Shown in pieces: positions 36,882 through 49,321 of a stretch of 64,000 nt of DNA. Location: positions 18,112,001 through 18,176,000 of the forward strand of contig NC_058190.1 in assembly GCF_907165205.1 (NCBI RefSeq), written 5' to 3'. The stretch comes from Coccinella septempunctata. Its lineage: Eukaryota; Arthropoda; Insecta; Coleoptera; Coccinellidae. The notes beneath the pieces were generated by a model that had not been told where the DNA came from, made no database searches, and was given only the letters and a program-made list of their open reading frames with translations. Position 1 is the stretch's first letter. Each line of letters starts with the position of its first letter. The position numbers and the translations under genes were made by a program.

Positions 36882-37028
36882 TGTTCACGTATACGATATC
36901 CGTCGATACGATGATCCGAAATTGCATTAATATGTTTTGATCGATGATTTCGAATATAATAAATTAAAAGAACAATAAATGCACTTTCGGATCATCGTTT
37001 ATATTGTCGAATATCGTATGAATGAACA
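36882..37028. repeat. Imperfect hairpin (about 45-bp stem) inside the DNA element
   Basis: Left arm 36882-36928 and right arm 36978-37028 are near reverse complements. CGATGATCCGAAATTGCATT pairs with its partner with a single mismatch, and the outer TGTTCA and ATACGATAT segments also pair. The loop is about 49 nt and AT-rich. It could be a tiny foldback element or a structural part of the host transposon; no target duplication was found. Confidence 0.7.
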
Positions 37029-37853
37029 TTAGGCTTGTTTGTTGTTAGATATTACTGTTCTGAATATAGTCAATCTTCAACATTTATTATAACAATCTTA
37101 CCCTCTTCCATACTTATCCTTTTCATAGTTTCGAATAAGGCATAACGTAGTGTCAATCGGATTTTAGTAAAACTAAATTTTAAACTATTTAGGCCTCAAA
37201 CCAATTTATTCAGAAAATAATAAAATAGTAGTTTTCAAAATTTAGGTATATACATTGAGCACACCTCTTTAAATAAATATAATGGTCTATTCCTATATTT
37301 TTAGTTTGCTTCAATCTGTACCCACATCAGCACTACGGCATCTGTAAAATGTTATTCCAGTTAGTTTTAGGAGAAAGAAACATGTCGAAAAAAACATACC
37401 AAATATCTTTTTCATCATATTAGTAGACTTGAAAGTGGAGAGCTTTCTTCAAAATCGGTTATGTCATTTTGTTTTTTAGCAGATGTTTAAACATGTCCAT
37501 CACTATATTGAATCAGAATCCATTTCAATCACTCATGACAAAGTACAATTATTTTTCTCCAGACAAAACAAACACAGTTAACACACATAGCTTACGAAAC
37601 TATTTCAAGATGGACGACAAGGAGAACGAACTACGAACAGCGCATGCCGCATAGCATAGCATAGAAACACGGCCGTGACTGCCACATGCGTGTATTGTAA
37701 CGATAACTAATTGCCTATTGGCAGGTCGGGCCTGCGTAGATCTTCAATCCTCTGCCTACGTAAACATGGCACCAACGTTGCCAGGCTATTAAAAATGTAG
37801 TAGATCTTGAACATTCTCATAAATCTGCTAGGCTTGTTTGAATTAGAACTAGT

Positions 37854-38982
37854 CAGTGGCGGCTCGTGGGCCTAAGAGGCAGGGGTTCACAAAATTCAAA
37901 AATCCAATGATTTTATCGAATGAGAAAGGTTCACGAAAATACATAATTGTTCACCATTCTGTACAGTGTTTGAAAATGAAATCCATTCTTCTTTCCCTCT
38001 TTGCAGCGAACCTATTTTTAACCACATCGTTAAAATTTTGTGAACTTTCAATAAATTTTTTTTCTATAGATAGCATCGCTAGTGCCGTAAGTCTTTCTTC
38101 ATTCATCTAACTTCTTGAAAAGGTCTTAATTCTCTTTAATGTTGAAAAACTTCTTTCTACTTCAGCTGTCGTCATCGGAATTGCCACAAGTATTTGGAGA
38201 AGGGAAAAAGTGGCAGAAAATAGCAGTTATAGGTTATTTTTAATGATAAGTTTCAACAAATTGAGGGCACCGCTAAGATTTCTGAAATCAGGTCTTCTGT
38301 GAATAATCTCTAATTCGGTTTTCAACCTAATTTTATCAAAAAATGGAAATGCGTCCACTGTTGTATCTAAATGCTGCATTGGAAAACGGTTTTCATACTG
38401 TTCAAATTTGTCTGCGCAAAAAAGTAATGCCGTTCAGGTTTTCGTCTACCATTTTTTTTTTAACGTGGAGTTTTTCTTCATAACTCAATGAATTAAATTT
38501 TTTTTTTTAAAATTCCACAGCAAATTTTGTTGCATTCATAATGCAAACAATGAACGTATAATTTCTACTTCACCTAATGAACTACGTCGCGTGTCGAGGG
38601 ATAAATAGTCCGAACGTGATATTCGTAGATTTCACCATTTGTGCACAGCGAAGTTGTGCTCCTGCTTCAGTTAAAACGGCGTACATCCCCCTCCGCCCGC
38701 TCATAAAAATTGTCTAGCAATTCGTCGTAAACCCCTCCTACTCGTTCGCACGTGCGACCGACGTATGTGGACGGCAAGAGTAGAGAAAAGCACTGCTAAG
38801 TCTTCGTCGCTGGGTCATGTTCGTATTATTCATAAATAGATACTATAGGTACTATAGGTACAAAATAATCTTGTAACTTAAGAACGGTAATTTATTGGTT
38901 AGCTAAGAGAGGAAATTTGATTTTACGTTACTTTGTTTGGGGGTTCACGTGCTCATGTGCTCTCATGGCAGAGCCGCCATTG
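37854..38982. mobile_element. Nested hAT transposon, 1,129 bp, internally deleted
   Basis: The ends CAGTGGCGGCTC and, from the right, CAATGGCGGCTC match the common CAGNGGCGG start of insect hAT elements. The perfect 8-bp duplication GAACTAGT flanks it at 37846-37853 and 38983-38990. It contains only the 3' part of a transposase on the - strand, so it cannot move by itself. It lies inside the 36514-39995 element and is therefore younger than that insertion, or was carried with it. Confidence 0.94.
37951..38430 (-). pseudogene. hAT transposase C-terminal remnant (dimerisation domain)
   Basis: The - strand frame from about 38430 down to the stop at 37951-37953 reads like the C-terminal end of hAT transposases of the ZMYM1-like / 52 kDa-repressor-like group: FPFFDKIRLKTELEIIH, then IPMTTAEVERSFSTLKRIKTF, then MNEERLTALAMLSIEKK. 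The middle block is the conserved hATC dimerisation motif. It is broken by in-frame stops just before FSATFS (TAA) and just before MNEERL (TAG), and the catalytic N-terminal portion is absent. It is a dead remnant; the closest parent would be an autonomous hAT elsewhere in the genome. Confidence 0.9.
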
Positions 38983-39995
38983 GAACTAGTAGACTACAAC
39001 TACAATTATATCAAGTGAATGGGTCTCATCTCAAGGGCTCATTCAGTTTTCCAGATCACAAGTATAGACAGCAGAATCTTTGATGTTTGAATGGACAGGA
39101 ACAGGACATTATTTCATTTCATGTGACAACGCTGTGAATTGTCGAATTGGGGGACTTTTAATCAAAGATATTATATGTGTAATATCTTTGCTTTTAATTG
39201 GTTGACGACCATCAATCCGAATAAATTAAACTCCATTTGGCGAGGAAACTATAGATAAATATGCAAATATGCATTTTTTTCGTTCAATGTATATATATAT
39301 TTTTTTTCCATTTATTGCACCTATGGTTGTACCCTCTATTCAAGAATATCTAGTATGAATGTTATACATATAAATTATTCCTGCCACGGCTCAACCATGC
39401 ATATACAGCTATCATTTAAATTGTGATTTTTATGGAAAAAGATTAAGTTGTGAGTGTGAGTGAGCTGATTAATTAGCTACCTAGTGAAATCAGTTCAAAC
39501 AATTAAAGCACTTATATAAGCTCAATCGCTTTTTCAACCTTTCATATATTTGTCCAGTGTAGACCTCAATGATGAGTGTTAAAAAAATTCGCTAATAGAC
39601 AGATTGAAAACCTACCATATGTCCGTTTAATATACCTAAGTTCATGGAGTAGGAAGGTAGGTTGAAATATGTACGACTTATAGTCGTATAATTTGTGGAA
39701 CATTATAGACCTAGTTTATAAATTATGAAAAATCATTAAAGCTGGGAAATAAGCGATATATATTGTAGGATGCATATTGTTCCAATCGTAAAAACACAAC
39801 TGGGAGACAAAATAGATCTCATTATGTATATATAACTGCCACTTATAGACATTTCAAAAACCTATCACATATTCGTTTAATATAGGTGCAGGAAGTACGT
39901 CGAAAAGTACAATATGTACTGTGATAGACCAAAACGAAAAATATACCATCAGGATGAATATTAGACGTATACTAAACCAAGGTGTGTTTCCTGGG
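38983..39995. other. Right non-coding part of the unassigned DNA element
   Basis: It starts with the right hAT duplication GAACTAGT and continues about 1 kb of AT-rich sequence with no coding signal. It includes a TATATATATA run near 39291 and subterminal TAGTCGTATA and TAGACGTATAC motifs before the terminal inverted repeat at 39979-39995. Confidence 0.7.
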
Positions 39996-42900
39996 CTCTC
40001 TCATTTTTGACTCAAAAAAATCGAGATTTTCGATTTTTAGTTTTTGCGCTGGAATGGGAGCCTCATCAACGCTGATTACGAAACCGGAAATCCCAATTCG
40101 ATCAGACGAATGTAACAAGAGATATTGCAGATTGAAATTTGCAACTTTTGAAAAATGACATTTCCAAAATGAAAATCTGAACGGTGGGAGATAGGCTTTC
40201 GGAAATGCTCGCAATAGATTCAGCGTAATTGAAAACCTTTATTTTCATACCAAGCCTCAAAATATCTGACTTTGTTTAAAAAAAAATCGAATTTATTGTT
40301 TTTCCATTTTTCATTTACCAGTTCATTTTGAACGGCTCTCTGGAGTGCAATTCTCCATTGAATCATCAACTGTTAGGTTTGGTTGAATCAACAAAGTAAG
40401 TATCATACACTTCATATCCTAAGACAGTAGTAGGACACCCTGATTTTTATGCAATGGAGCAAATAGGTCATTTTAGGGGGGTCTAACCCCTTGCTGATTT
40501 TTGACCCAAAAAATCGAGATTTTCGACATTTAGGACTTGAGTTGGAATGGAAGCCTTATCAATGCTGATTACGAAACCGGAATTCCCAATTGGATCAGAC
40601 AAATATAACACGAGATATCGCAGATTGAAATTTGCAACTTTCGAAAATTGCCATTTTCAAGATGAAAATCTGAACGGAGAGAGATAGGCTTTCAGGAATA
40701 CTTGCTATAGATTCAGCATATTCGAAAACCTATATTTTCATGATGAACTTTCAAATATCCGACGTTTTTCAAAGAAAAATCGAATTGATCGTTTTTCCAT
40801 TTTTCATTTTCCAGTTCACTTCGAACTGCTCTCTGGAGTGCAATTCTCTATTGAATCATCAACTGTTAGGTTCGGTTGAATCAAAAAAGTGAGTTTCATA
40901 TATTCCATATCCTAAGGCAGTAGTAGGATACCCTGATTTTTATGCAGAGGAGCAAATAGGTCATTTTAGGGGGGTCTAACCCCTTGCTCATTTTTGACCC
41001 AAAAAATCGAGATTTTCGATATTTGGTTTTTGAGCTGGAATGGAAGCCTTATCAATGCTAATTACGAAACCGGAAATTCCAATTGGATCAGACGAATATA
41101 ACAAGAAATATTGCAGATTGAAATTTTCAAATTTTGAAAAATGACATTTCCAAAATGAAAATCTGAACGGTGGGAGATAGACTTTCGGGAATGCTCGCAA
41201 TATATTCAGCGTATTTGAGAACCTTTATTTTCATATCGAACCTTCAAATATCTGACTTCGTAAAAAAAAAATCGAATTTATTGTTTTTCCATTTTCAATT
41301 TTCCAGTTCACTTTGAAGGGCTCTCTGGAGTGCAATTCTCTATAGAATCATCAACTGTTAGGTTCGGTTGAATCAAAAAAGTGAGTTTTATATATTCCAT
41401 ATCCTAAGACAGTAGTAGGACACCCTGATTTTTATGCAGAGTAGCAAATAGGTCATTTTAGGGGGGTCTAACTCCTTGCTCATTTTTGACCCAAAAAATC
41501 TAGATTTTCGATATTTAGTTTTCGAGCTGGAATGAAAGCCTTATCAATGCTGATTACGAAACTGGAAATCCCAATTGGATCAGACGAATATAACAAGAGA
41601 TATTGCAGATTGAAATTTTCAACTTGTGAAAAATGACATTTCCAAAACGAAAATCTGAACGGTGAGAGATAGGCTTTCGAGAATGCTCGCACAGGATTCA
41701 GCTTATTTGAGAACATATATTTTCATGATAAACTTTCAAATATCTGACTTTGTTCGAAAAAAAATCGAATTTATTGTTTTTCCATTTTTCATTTTCCAGT
41801 TCAATTTGAACTGCTTTCTGGAGTGCAATTCTCTATTGAATCATCAACTGTTTAAATTGGTGGAATCAACGAAGTGAGTATTATACACTCCATATCCTAA
41901 GACAGTAGTTGAACTTCCTGATTTTCAGGCAGAAGAGCAAATAGGTCATTTTAGGGGGGTCTAACCCCTCGCTCATTTTTGACACAAAAAATCGAGATTT
42001 TCGACATTTAGGTCTTGCGTTGGAATGGAAGCCTTATCAATGCTGATTACAAAACCGGAAATCTCAATTGGATCAGACGAATATACAAGAGATATTGCAG
42101 ATTGAAATTTTCATCTGTTGAAAAATGACATTTCCAAAATGAAAATCTGATCGGTGAGAGATAGGCTTTCCAGAATGCTCGCAATGGATTCAGCTTATTT
42201 GAAAACCTATATTTTCATGATAAACTTTCAAATATCTAACTTTGTTTAAAAAAAAATCGAATTTATTGTTTTTCAATTTTTCATTTTCCAGTTCACTTTG
42301 GAGTGCTCTCTAGAGTGCAATTCTCTATTGAATCATCAACTGTTAGGTTCGGTTGAATCGAAAAAGTGAATTTCATACACTCCATATCCTAAGACAGTAG
42401 TAGGACACCCTGATTTTTATGCAAAGGGGTCATTTTAGGGGGGTCTAACCCCTTGCTCATTTTTGACCCAAAAAATCGAGATTTTCGATATTTAGTTTTT
42501 GAGCTGGAATGGAAGCCTTATCAATGCTGATTACGAAACCGGAAATCCCAATTGGATCAGACGAATATACAAGAGATATTGCAGATTGAAGTTTTCAACT
42601 GTTGAAAAATGACATTTCCAAAATGAAAATCTGATCGGTGAGAGATAGGCTTTCCAGAATGCTCGCAATGGATTCAGCTTATTTAAAGACCTATATTTTC
42701 ATGATAAACTTTCAAATATCTGACTTTGTTTAAAAAAAAATCGAATTTATTGATTTTCGATTTTCAATTTTCCAGTTCACTTTGAACTGCTCTCTGGAGT
42801 GCAATTCTCTATAGAATCATCAACTGTTAGGTTTGGTTGAATCAAAAAAGTAAGTACCATACACTCCATATCCTAAGACAGTAGTAGGACACCCTGATTT

Positions 42901-44740
42901 TTATGCAGAGGAGCAAATAGGTCATTTAGGGGGGTCTCCCTTGCTCATTTTTGACCCAAAAAATCGAGATTTTCGATATTTAGTTCTTGAGCTGGGATGG
43001 AAAGCTAATCAATGCTGATTACGAAACCGGAAATCCCAATTGGATCAGACGAATATAACAAGAGATATTGCAGATTGAAATTTGCAACTTTTGAAAAATG
43101 ACATTTTCAAAATGAAAATCTGAACGGTGGGAGATAGGCTTTCGGGAATGCTCGCAATAGATTCAGCGTATTCGAAAACCTTTATTTTCATACCAAACCT
43201 GCAAATATCTGACTTCGTTCAAGAAAAAATCGAATTTATTTATTTTCGATTTTCAATTTTCCAGTTCACTTTGGACTGCTCTCTGGAGTGCAATTCTCTA
43301 TAGAATCATCAACTGTTAGGTTTGGTTGAGTCAACAAAGTAAGTATTATACACTCCATATCCTAAGACAGTAGTAAGACACCCTGATTTTTATGCAAAGG
43401 AGCAAATAGGTCATTTTAGGGGGGTCTAACCCCTCTCTCATTTTTGACCCAAAAAATCGAGATTTTCGATTTTTAGTTTTTGCGCTGGAATGGAAGCCCC
43501 ATTAACGCTGATTACGAAACCGGAAATCCCAATTGGATCAGACAAACATAACAAGAGATATTGCAGATTGAAATTTGCTACTTTTGAAAAATTACATTTC
43601 CAAATTGAAAATCTGAACGGTGGGAGATAGGCTTTCGGGAATGCTCGCAATAGATTCAGCGTATTTGAAAACCTTTATTTTCATACCAAGCCTTCAAATA
43701 TCTGACTTTGTTTAAAAAAAAAACCGAATTTATTGTTTTTCCATTTTTCATTTTCCAGATCACTTTGAACTGCTCTCTGGAGTGCAATTCTCTATTGAAT
43801 CATCAACTGTTAGGTTCGGTTGAATCAAAAAAGTGAGTTTCATACACTCCATATCCTAAGACAGTAGTTGAACTTCCTGATTTTCAGGCAGAAGAGCAAA
43901 TAGGTCATTTTAGGGGGGTCTAACCCCTCGCTCATTTTTGACCCAAAAAATCGAGATTTTCGATTTTTAGTTTTTGCGCTGGAATAGAAGCCTCATCAAC
44001 GCTGATTACGAAACCGGAAATCCCAATTGGATCAGACGAATATAACAGGAGATATTGCAGATTGAAATTTGCAACCTTTGGAAAATGACATTTCCAAAAT
44101 GAAAATCTGAACGGTGGGAGATGGGCTTCCGGGAATGCTTGCAATAGATTCAGCGTATTTGAGAACCTTTATTTTCATATCAAACCTTCAAATATCTGAC
44201 TTCGTAAAAAAAAAATCGAATTTATTGATTTTTGATTTTCAATTTTCCAGTTCACTTTGAACTGCTCTCTGGAGTGCAATTCTCTATAGAATCATCAACT
44301 GTTAGGTTTGGTTGAATCAAAAAAGTAAGTACCATACACTCCATATCCTAAGACAGTAGTAGGACACCCTGATTTTCATGCAGAGGAGCAAATAGGTCAT
44401 TTTAGGGGGGTCTCCCTTGCTCATTTTTGACCCAAAAAATCGAGATTTTCGATATTTAGTTTTTGAGCTGGAATGGAAGCCTAATTAATGCTGATTACGA
44501 AACCGGAAATCCCAATTGGATCAGACGAATATAACAAGAGATATTGCAGATTGAAATTTGCAACTTTTGAAAAATGACATTTCCAAAATGAAAATCTGAA
44601 CGGTGAGAGATAAGCTTTTGAGAATGCTCGCAATGGATTCAGCTTATTTGAAAACCTATATTTTCATATCAAACTCTCAAATATCTGACTTCGTTTGAAA
44701 AAAAATCGAATTTATTGTTTTTCCATTTTTCATTTTCCAG
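39996..44740 (+). repeat. Segmental duplication, copy 1 (partner 49322-53585)
   Basis: Offset to the partner is 9,326 bp up to about 42050 and 8,842 bp from about 42530 on. The 484-bp difference is one satellite monomer, present here and absent there. Together with 34796-36513 (partner 47606-49323), this shows one duplicated segment of about 6 kb, later interrupted here by the 3,482-bp element. Confidence 0.88.
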
Positions 44741-47340
44741 TTCAATTTGAACTGCTCTCTGGAGTGCAATTCTCTATTGAATCATCAACTGTTTAAATTG
44801 GTGGAATCAACGAAGTGAGTATTATACACTCCATATCCTAAGACAGTAGTTGAACTTCCTGATTTTCAGGCAGAAGAGCAAATAGGTCATTTTAGGGGGG
44901 TCTAACCCCTCGCTCATTTTTGACACAAAAAATCGAGATTTTCGACATTTAGGTCTTGCGTTGGAATGGAAGCCTTATCAATGCTGATTACAAAACCGGA
45001 AATCTCAATTGGATCAGACGAATATACAAGAGATATTGCAGATTGAAATTTTCATCTGTTGAAAAATGACATTTCCAAAATGAAAATCTGATCGGTGAGA
45101 GATAGGCTTTCCAGAATGCTCGCAATGGATTCAGCTTATTTGAAAACCTATATTTTCATGATAAACTTTCAAATATCTAACTTTGTTTAAAAAAAAATCG
45201 AATTTATTGTTTTTCAATTTTTCATTTTCCAGTTCACTTTGGAGTGCTCTCTAGAGTGCAATTCTCTATTGAATCATCAACTGTTAGGTTCGGTTGAATC
45301 GAAAAAGTGAATTTCATACACTCCATATCCTAAGACAGTAGTAGGACACCCTGATTTTTATGCAAAGGGGTCATTTTAGGGGGGTCTAACCCCTTGCTCA
45401 TTTTTGACCCAAAAAATCGAGATTTTCGATATTTAGTTTTTGAGCTGGAATGGAAGCCTTATCAATGCTGATTACGAAACCGGAAATCCCAATTGGATCA
45501 GACGAATATACAAGAGATATTGCAGATTGAAGTTTTCAACTGTTGAAAAATGACATTTCCAAAATGAAAATCTGATCGGTGAGAGATAGGCTTTCCAGAA
45601 TGCTCGCAATGGATTCAGCTTATTTAAAGACCTATATTTTCATGATAAACTTTCAAATATCTGACTTTGTTTAAAAAAAAATCGAATTTATTGATTTTCG
45701 ATTTTCAATTTTCCAGTTCACTTTGAACTGCTCTCTGGAGTGCAATTCTCTATAGAATCATCAACTGTTAGGTTTGGTTGAATCAAAAAAGTAAGTACCA
45801 TACACTCCATATCCTAAGACAGTAGTAGGACACCCTGATTTTTATGCAGAGGAGCAAATAGGTCATTTTAGGGGGGTCTCCCTTGCTCATTTTTGACCCA
45901 AAAAATCGAGATTTTCGATATTTAGTTTTTGAGCTGGAATGGAAGCCTAATTAATGCTGATTACGAAACCGGAAATCCCAATTGGATCAGACGAATATAA
46001 CAAGAGATATTGCAGATTGAAATTTGCAACTTTTGAAAAATGACATTTCCAAAATGAAAATCTGAACGGTGAGAGATAAGCTTTTGAGAATGCTCGCAAT
46101 GGATTCAGCTTATTTGAAAACCTATATTTTCATATCAAACTCTCAAATATCTGACTTCGTTTGAAAAAAAATCGAATTTATTGTTTTTCCATTTTTCATT
46201 TTCCAGTTCAATTTGAACTGCTCTCTGGAGTGCAATTCTCTATTGAATCATCAACTGTTTAAATTGGTGGAATCAACGAAGTGAGTATTATACACTCCAT
46301 ATCCTAAGACAGTAGTTGAACTTCCTGATTTTCAGGCAGAAGAGCAAATAGGTCATTTTAGGGGGGTCTAACCCCTCGCTCATTTTTGACACAAAAAATC
46401 GAGATTTTCGACATTTAGGTCTTGCGTTGGAATGGAAGCCTTATCAATGCTGATTACAAAACCGGAAATCTCAATTGGATCAGACGAATATACAAGAGAT
46501 ATTGCAGATTGAAATTTTCATCTGTTGAAAAATGACATTTCCAAAATGAAAATCTGATCGGTGAGAGATAGGCTTTCCAGAATGCTCGCAATGGATTCAG
46601 CTTATTTGAAAACCTATATTTTCATGATAAACTTTCAAATATCTAACTTTGTTTAAAAAAAAATCGAATTTATTGTTTTTCAATTTTTCATTTTCCAGTT
46701 CACTTTGGAGTGCTCTCTAGAGTGCAATTCTCTATTGAATCATCAACTGTTAGGTTCGGTTGAATCGAAAAAGTGAATTTCATACACTCCATATCCTAAG
46801 ACAGTAGTAGGACACCCTGATTTTTATGCAAAGGGGTCATTTTAGGGGGGTCTAACCCCTTGCTCATTTTTGACCCAAAAAATCGAGATTTTCGATATTT
46901 AGTTTTTGAGCTGGAATGGAAGCCTTATCAATGCTGATTACGAAACCGGAAATCCCAATTGGATCAGACGAATATACAAGAGATATTGCAGATTGAAGTT
47001 TTCAACTGTTGAAAAATGACATTTCCAAAATGAAAATCTGATCGGTGAGAGATAGGCTTTCCAGAATGCTCGCAATGGATTCAGCTTATTTAAAGACCTA
47101 TATTTTCATGATAAACTTTCAAATATCTGACTTTGTTTAAAAAAAAATCGAATTTATTTATTTTCGATTTTCAATTTTCCAGTTCACTTTGAACTGCTCT
47201 CTGGAGTGCAATTCTCTATAGAATCATCAACTGTTAGGTTTGGTTGAATCAAAAAAGTAAGTACCATACACTCCATATCCTAAGACAGTAGTAGGACACC
47301 CTGATTTGTATGCAGAGGAGCAAATAGGTCATTTTAGGGG
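44250..47340 (+). repeat. About 1,466-bp three-monomer tandem repeat in satellite B
   Basis: Two head-to-tail copies, about 44250-45715 and 45716-47340 (the second slightly extended). Markers shared at 1,466-bp spacing include AAATTGGTGGAATCAACG (44792 and 46258), GAATCGAAAAAGTGAATTTC, and the GGGGTCTCCCTTGC shortening. An incomplete third version lies at 41796-43000. Confidence 0.85.
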
Positions 47341-49321
47341 GGTCTAAGCCCTTGCTCATTTTTGACCCAGAAAATCGAGATTTTCGATATTTAGTTGTTG
47401 AGCTGGAATCAAAGCCTGATCAATGCTGATAACGAAACCGGAAATCCCAATTGGATCAGACGAATATAACAAGAGATATTGCAGATTGAAATTTGCAACT
47501 TTTGAAAAATGCCATTTTCAAGATGAAAATCTGAACGGAGAGCGATAGGCTTTCAGGAATAATTGCTATAGATTCAGCATATTCGGAAACCTATATTTTC
47601 ATGATGAACTTTCAAATATCGGACGTTGTTTGAAGAAAAATCGAATATTGTTTTTCCATTTTTCATTTTCCAGTTCAATTTGAACTGCTCTCTGGAGTGC
47701 AATTCTCTATTGAATCATCAACTGTTTAGTTTGATGGAATCAACAAAGTAAGTATTATACACTCCATATCCTAAGACAGTAGTTGAACTTCCTGATTTTC
47801 AGGCAGAAGAGCAAATAGGTCATTTTAGGGGTCTAACCCCTTGCTCATTTTTGAACCAAAAAAATCGAGATTTTCGATTTTTAGTTTTTGCGCTGGAATG
47901 GAAGCCTCATCAACGCTGATTACGAAACCGGAAATCCCAATTGGATCAGACGAATATAACAAGAGATATTGCAGATTGAAATTTGCAACCTTTGGAAAAT
48001 GACATTTCCAAAATGAAAATCTGAACGGTGGGAGATAGGCTTTCGGGAATGCTCGCAATAGATTCAGCGTATTTGAGAACCTTTATTTTCATATCAAACC
48101 TTCAAATATCTGACTTCGTAAAAAAAAATCGAATTTATTGTTTTTCCATTTTCAATTTTCCAGTTCACTTTGAAGTGCTCTCTGGAGTGCAATTCTCTAT
48201 AGAATCATCAACTGTTTGGTTTGGTTGAGTCAACAAAGTAAGTATTATACACTCCATATCCTAAGACAGTAGTAGGACACCCTGATTTTTATGCAAAGGA
48301 GCAAATAGGTCATTTTAGGGGGGTCTAACCCCTTGCTCATTTTTGACCCAAAAAATCGAGATTTTCGATATTTAGTTTTTGAGCTGGAATGGAAGCCTTA
48401 TCAATGCTGATTACGAAACCGGAAATCCCAATTGGATCAGACGAATATAACAAGAGATATTGCAGATTGAAATTTTCAACTTTTGAAAAATGACATTTCC
48501 AAAATGAAAATCTGAACGGTGAGAGATAGGTTTTCGAGAATGCTCGCTCGCAATGGATTCAGCCTATTTGAAAACCTATATTTTTATGATAAACTTTCAA
48601 ATATCTGACTTTGTTTAAAAAATAATCGAATTTATTGTTTTTCCATTTTTCATTTTCCAGTTCACTTTTAACTGCTCTCTGGAGTGCAATTCTCTATTGA
48701 ATCATCAACTGTTAGGTTTGGTTGAATCAAAAAAGTGAGTATTATACACTTCATATCCTAAGACAGTAGTAGGACACCCTGATTTTTATGCAAAGGAGCA
48801 AATAGGTCATTTTAGGGGGGTCTAACCCCTTGCTGATTTTTGACCCAAAAAATCGAGATTTTCGACATTTAGGTCTTGAGTTGGAATGGAAGCCTTATCA
48901 ATGCTGATTACGAAACCGGAAATCCCAATTGGATCAGACAAATATAACAAGAGATATCGCAGATTGAAATTTGCAACTTTCGAAAAATGCCATTTTCAAG
49001 ATGAAAATCTGAACGGAGAGAGATAGGCTTTCAGGAATACTCGCTATAGATTCAGCATATTCGAAAACCTATATTTTCATGATGAACTTTCAAATATCCG
49101 ACGTTTTTTGAAGAAAAATCGAATTTATCGTTTTTCCATTTTCAATTTTCCAGTTCACTTTGAAGTGCTCTCTGGAGTGTAATTCTCTATAGAATCATCA
49201 ACTGTTTGGTTTGGTTGAGTCAACAAAGTAAGTATTATACACTCCATATCCTAAGACAGTAGTAGGACACCCTGATTTTTATGCAAAGGAGCAAATAGGT
49301 CATTTTAGGAGGGTCTAACCC

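Larger units (their letters stand above)
36514..37853. other. Left non-coding part of the unassigned DNA element
   Basis: AT-rich, with no convincing gene. It holds the subterminal ACGTC motifs, the 24-bp repeats and the hairpin. A GC-richer patch at about 37635-37790 contains GCATAGCATAGCATAG and the palindrome CACGGCCGTG (37671-37680). The open frames present are short and unsupported. Confidence 0.7.
36514..39995. mobile_element. 3,482-bp DNA transposon of unassigned family, likely non-autonomous
   Basis: It interrupts satellite B between 36513 and 39996. The ends are CCCAGAAAACCACCTT on the left and CCCAGGAAACACACCTT (read from the right). The uninterrupted site is preserved in the duplicated array at 49311-49330; comparison gives a 2-bp CT repeat at the insertion point, though CT-richness leaves some ambiguity. 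The ends are rich in GACGTATA/TATACGTC motifs (36562-36860 and 39890-39975), a subterminal repeat pattern like that of CACTA/EnSpm-type elements, but the termini are not CACTA, so I do not assign a family. No transposase of its own is seen. A hAT element is nested at 37854-38982. Confidence 0.88.

Noticed and set aside
37856..38110. 84-codon + strand open frame at the hAT left end.
   Set aside because: It overlaps, on the opposite strand, a frame with clear hAT transposase similarity, so the + frame is a shadow.
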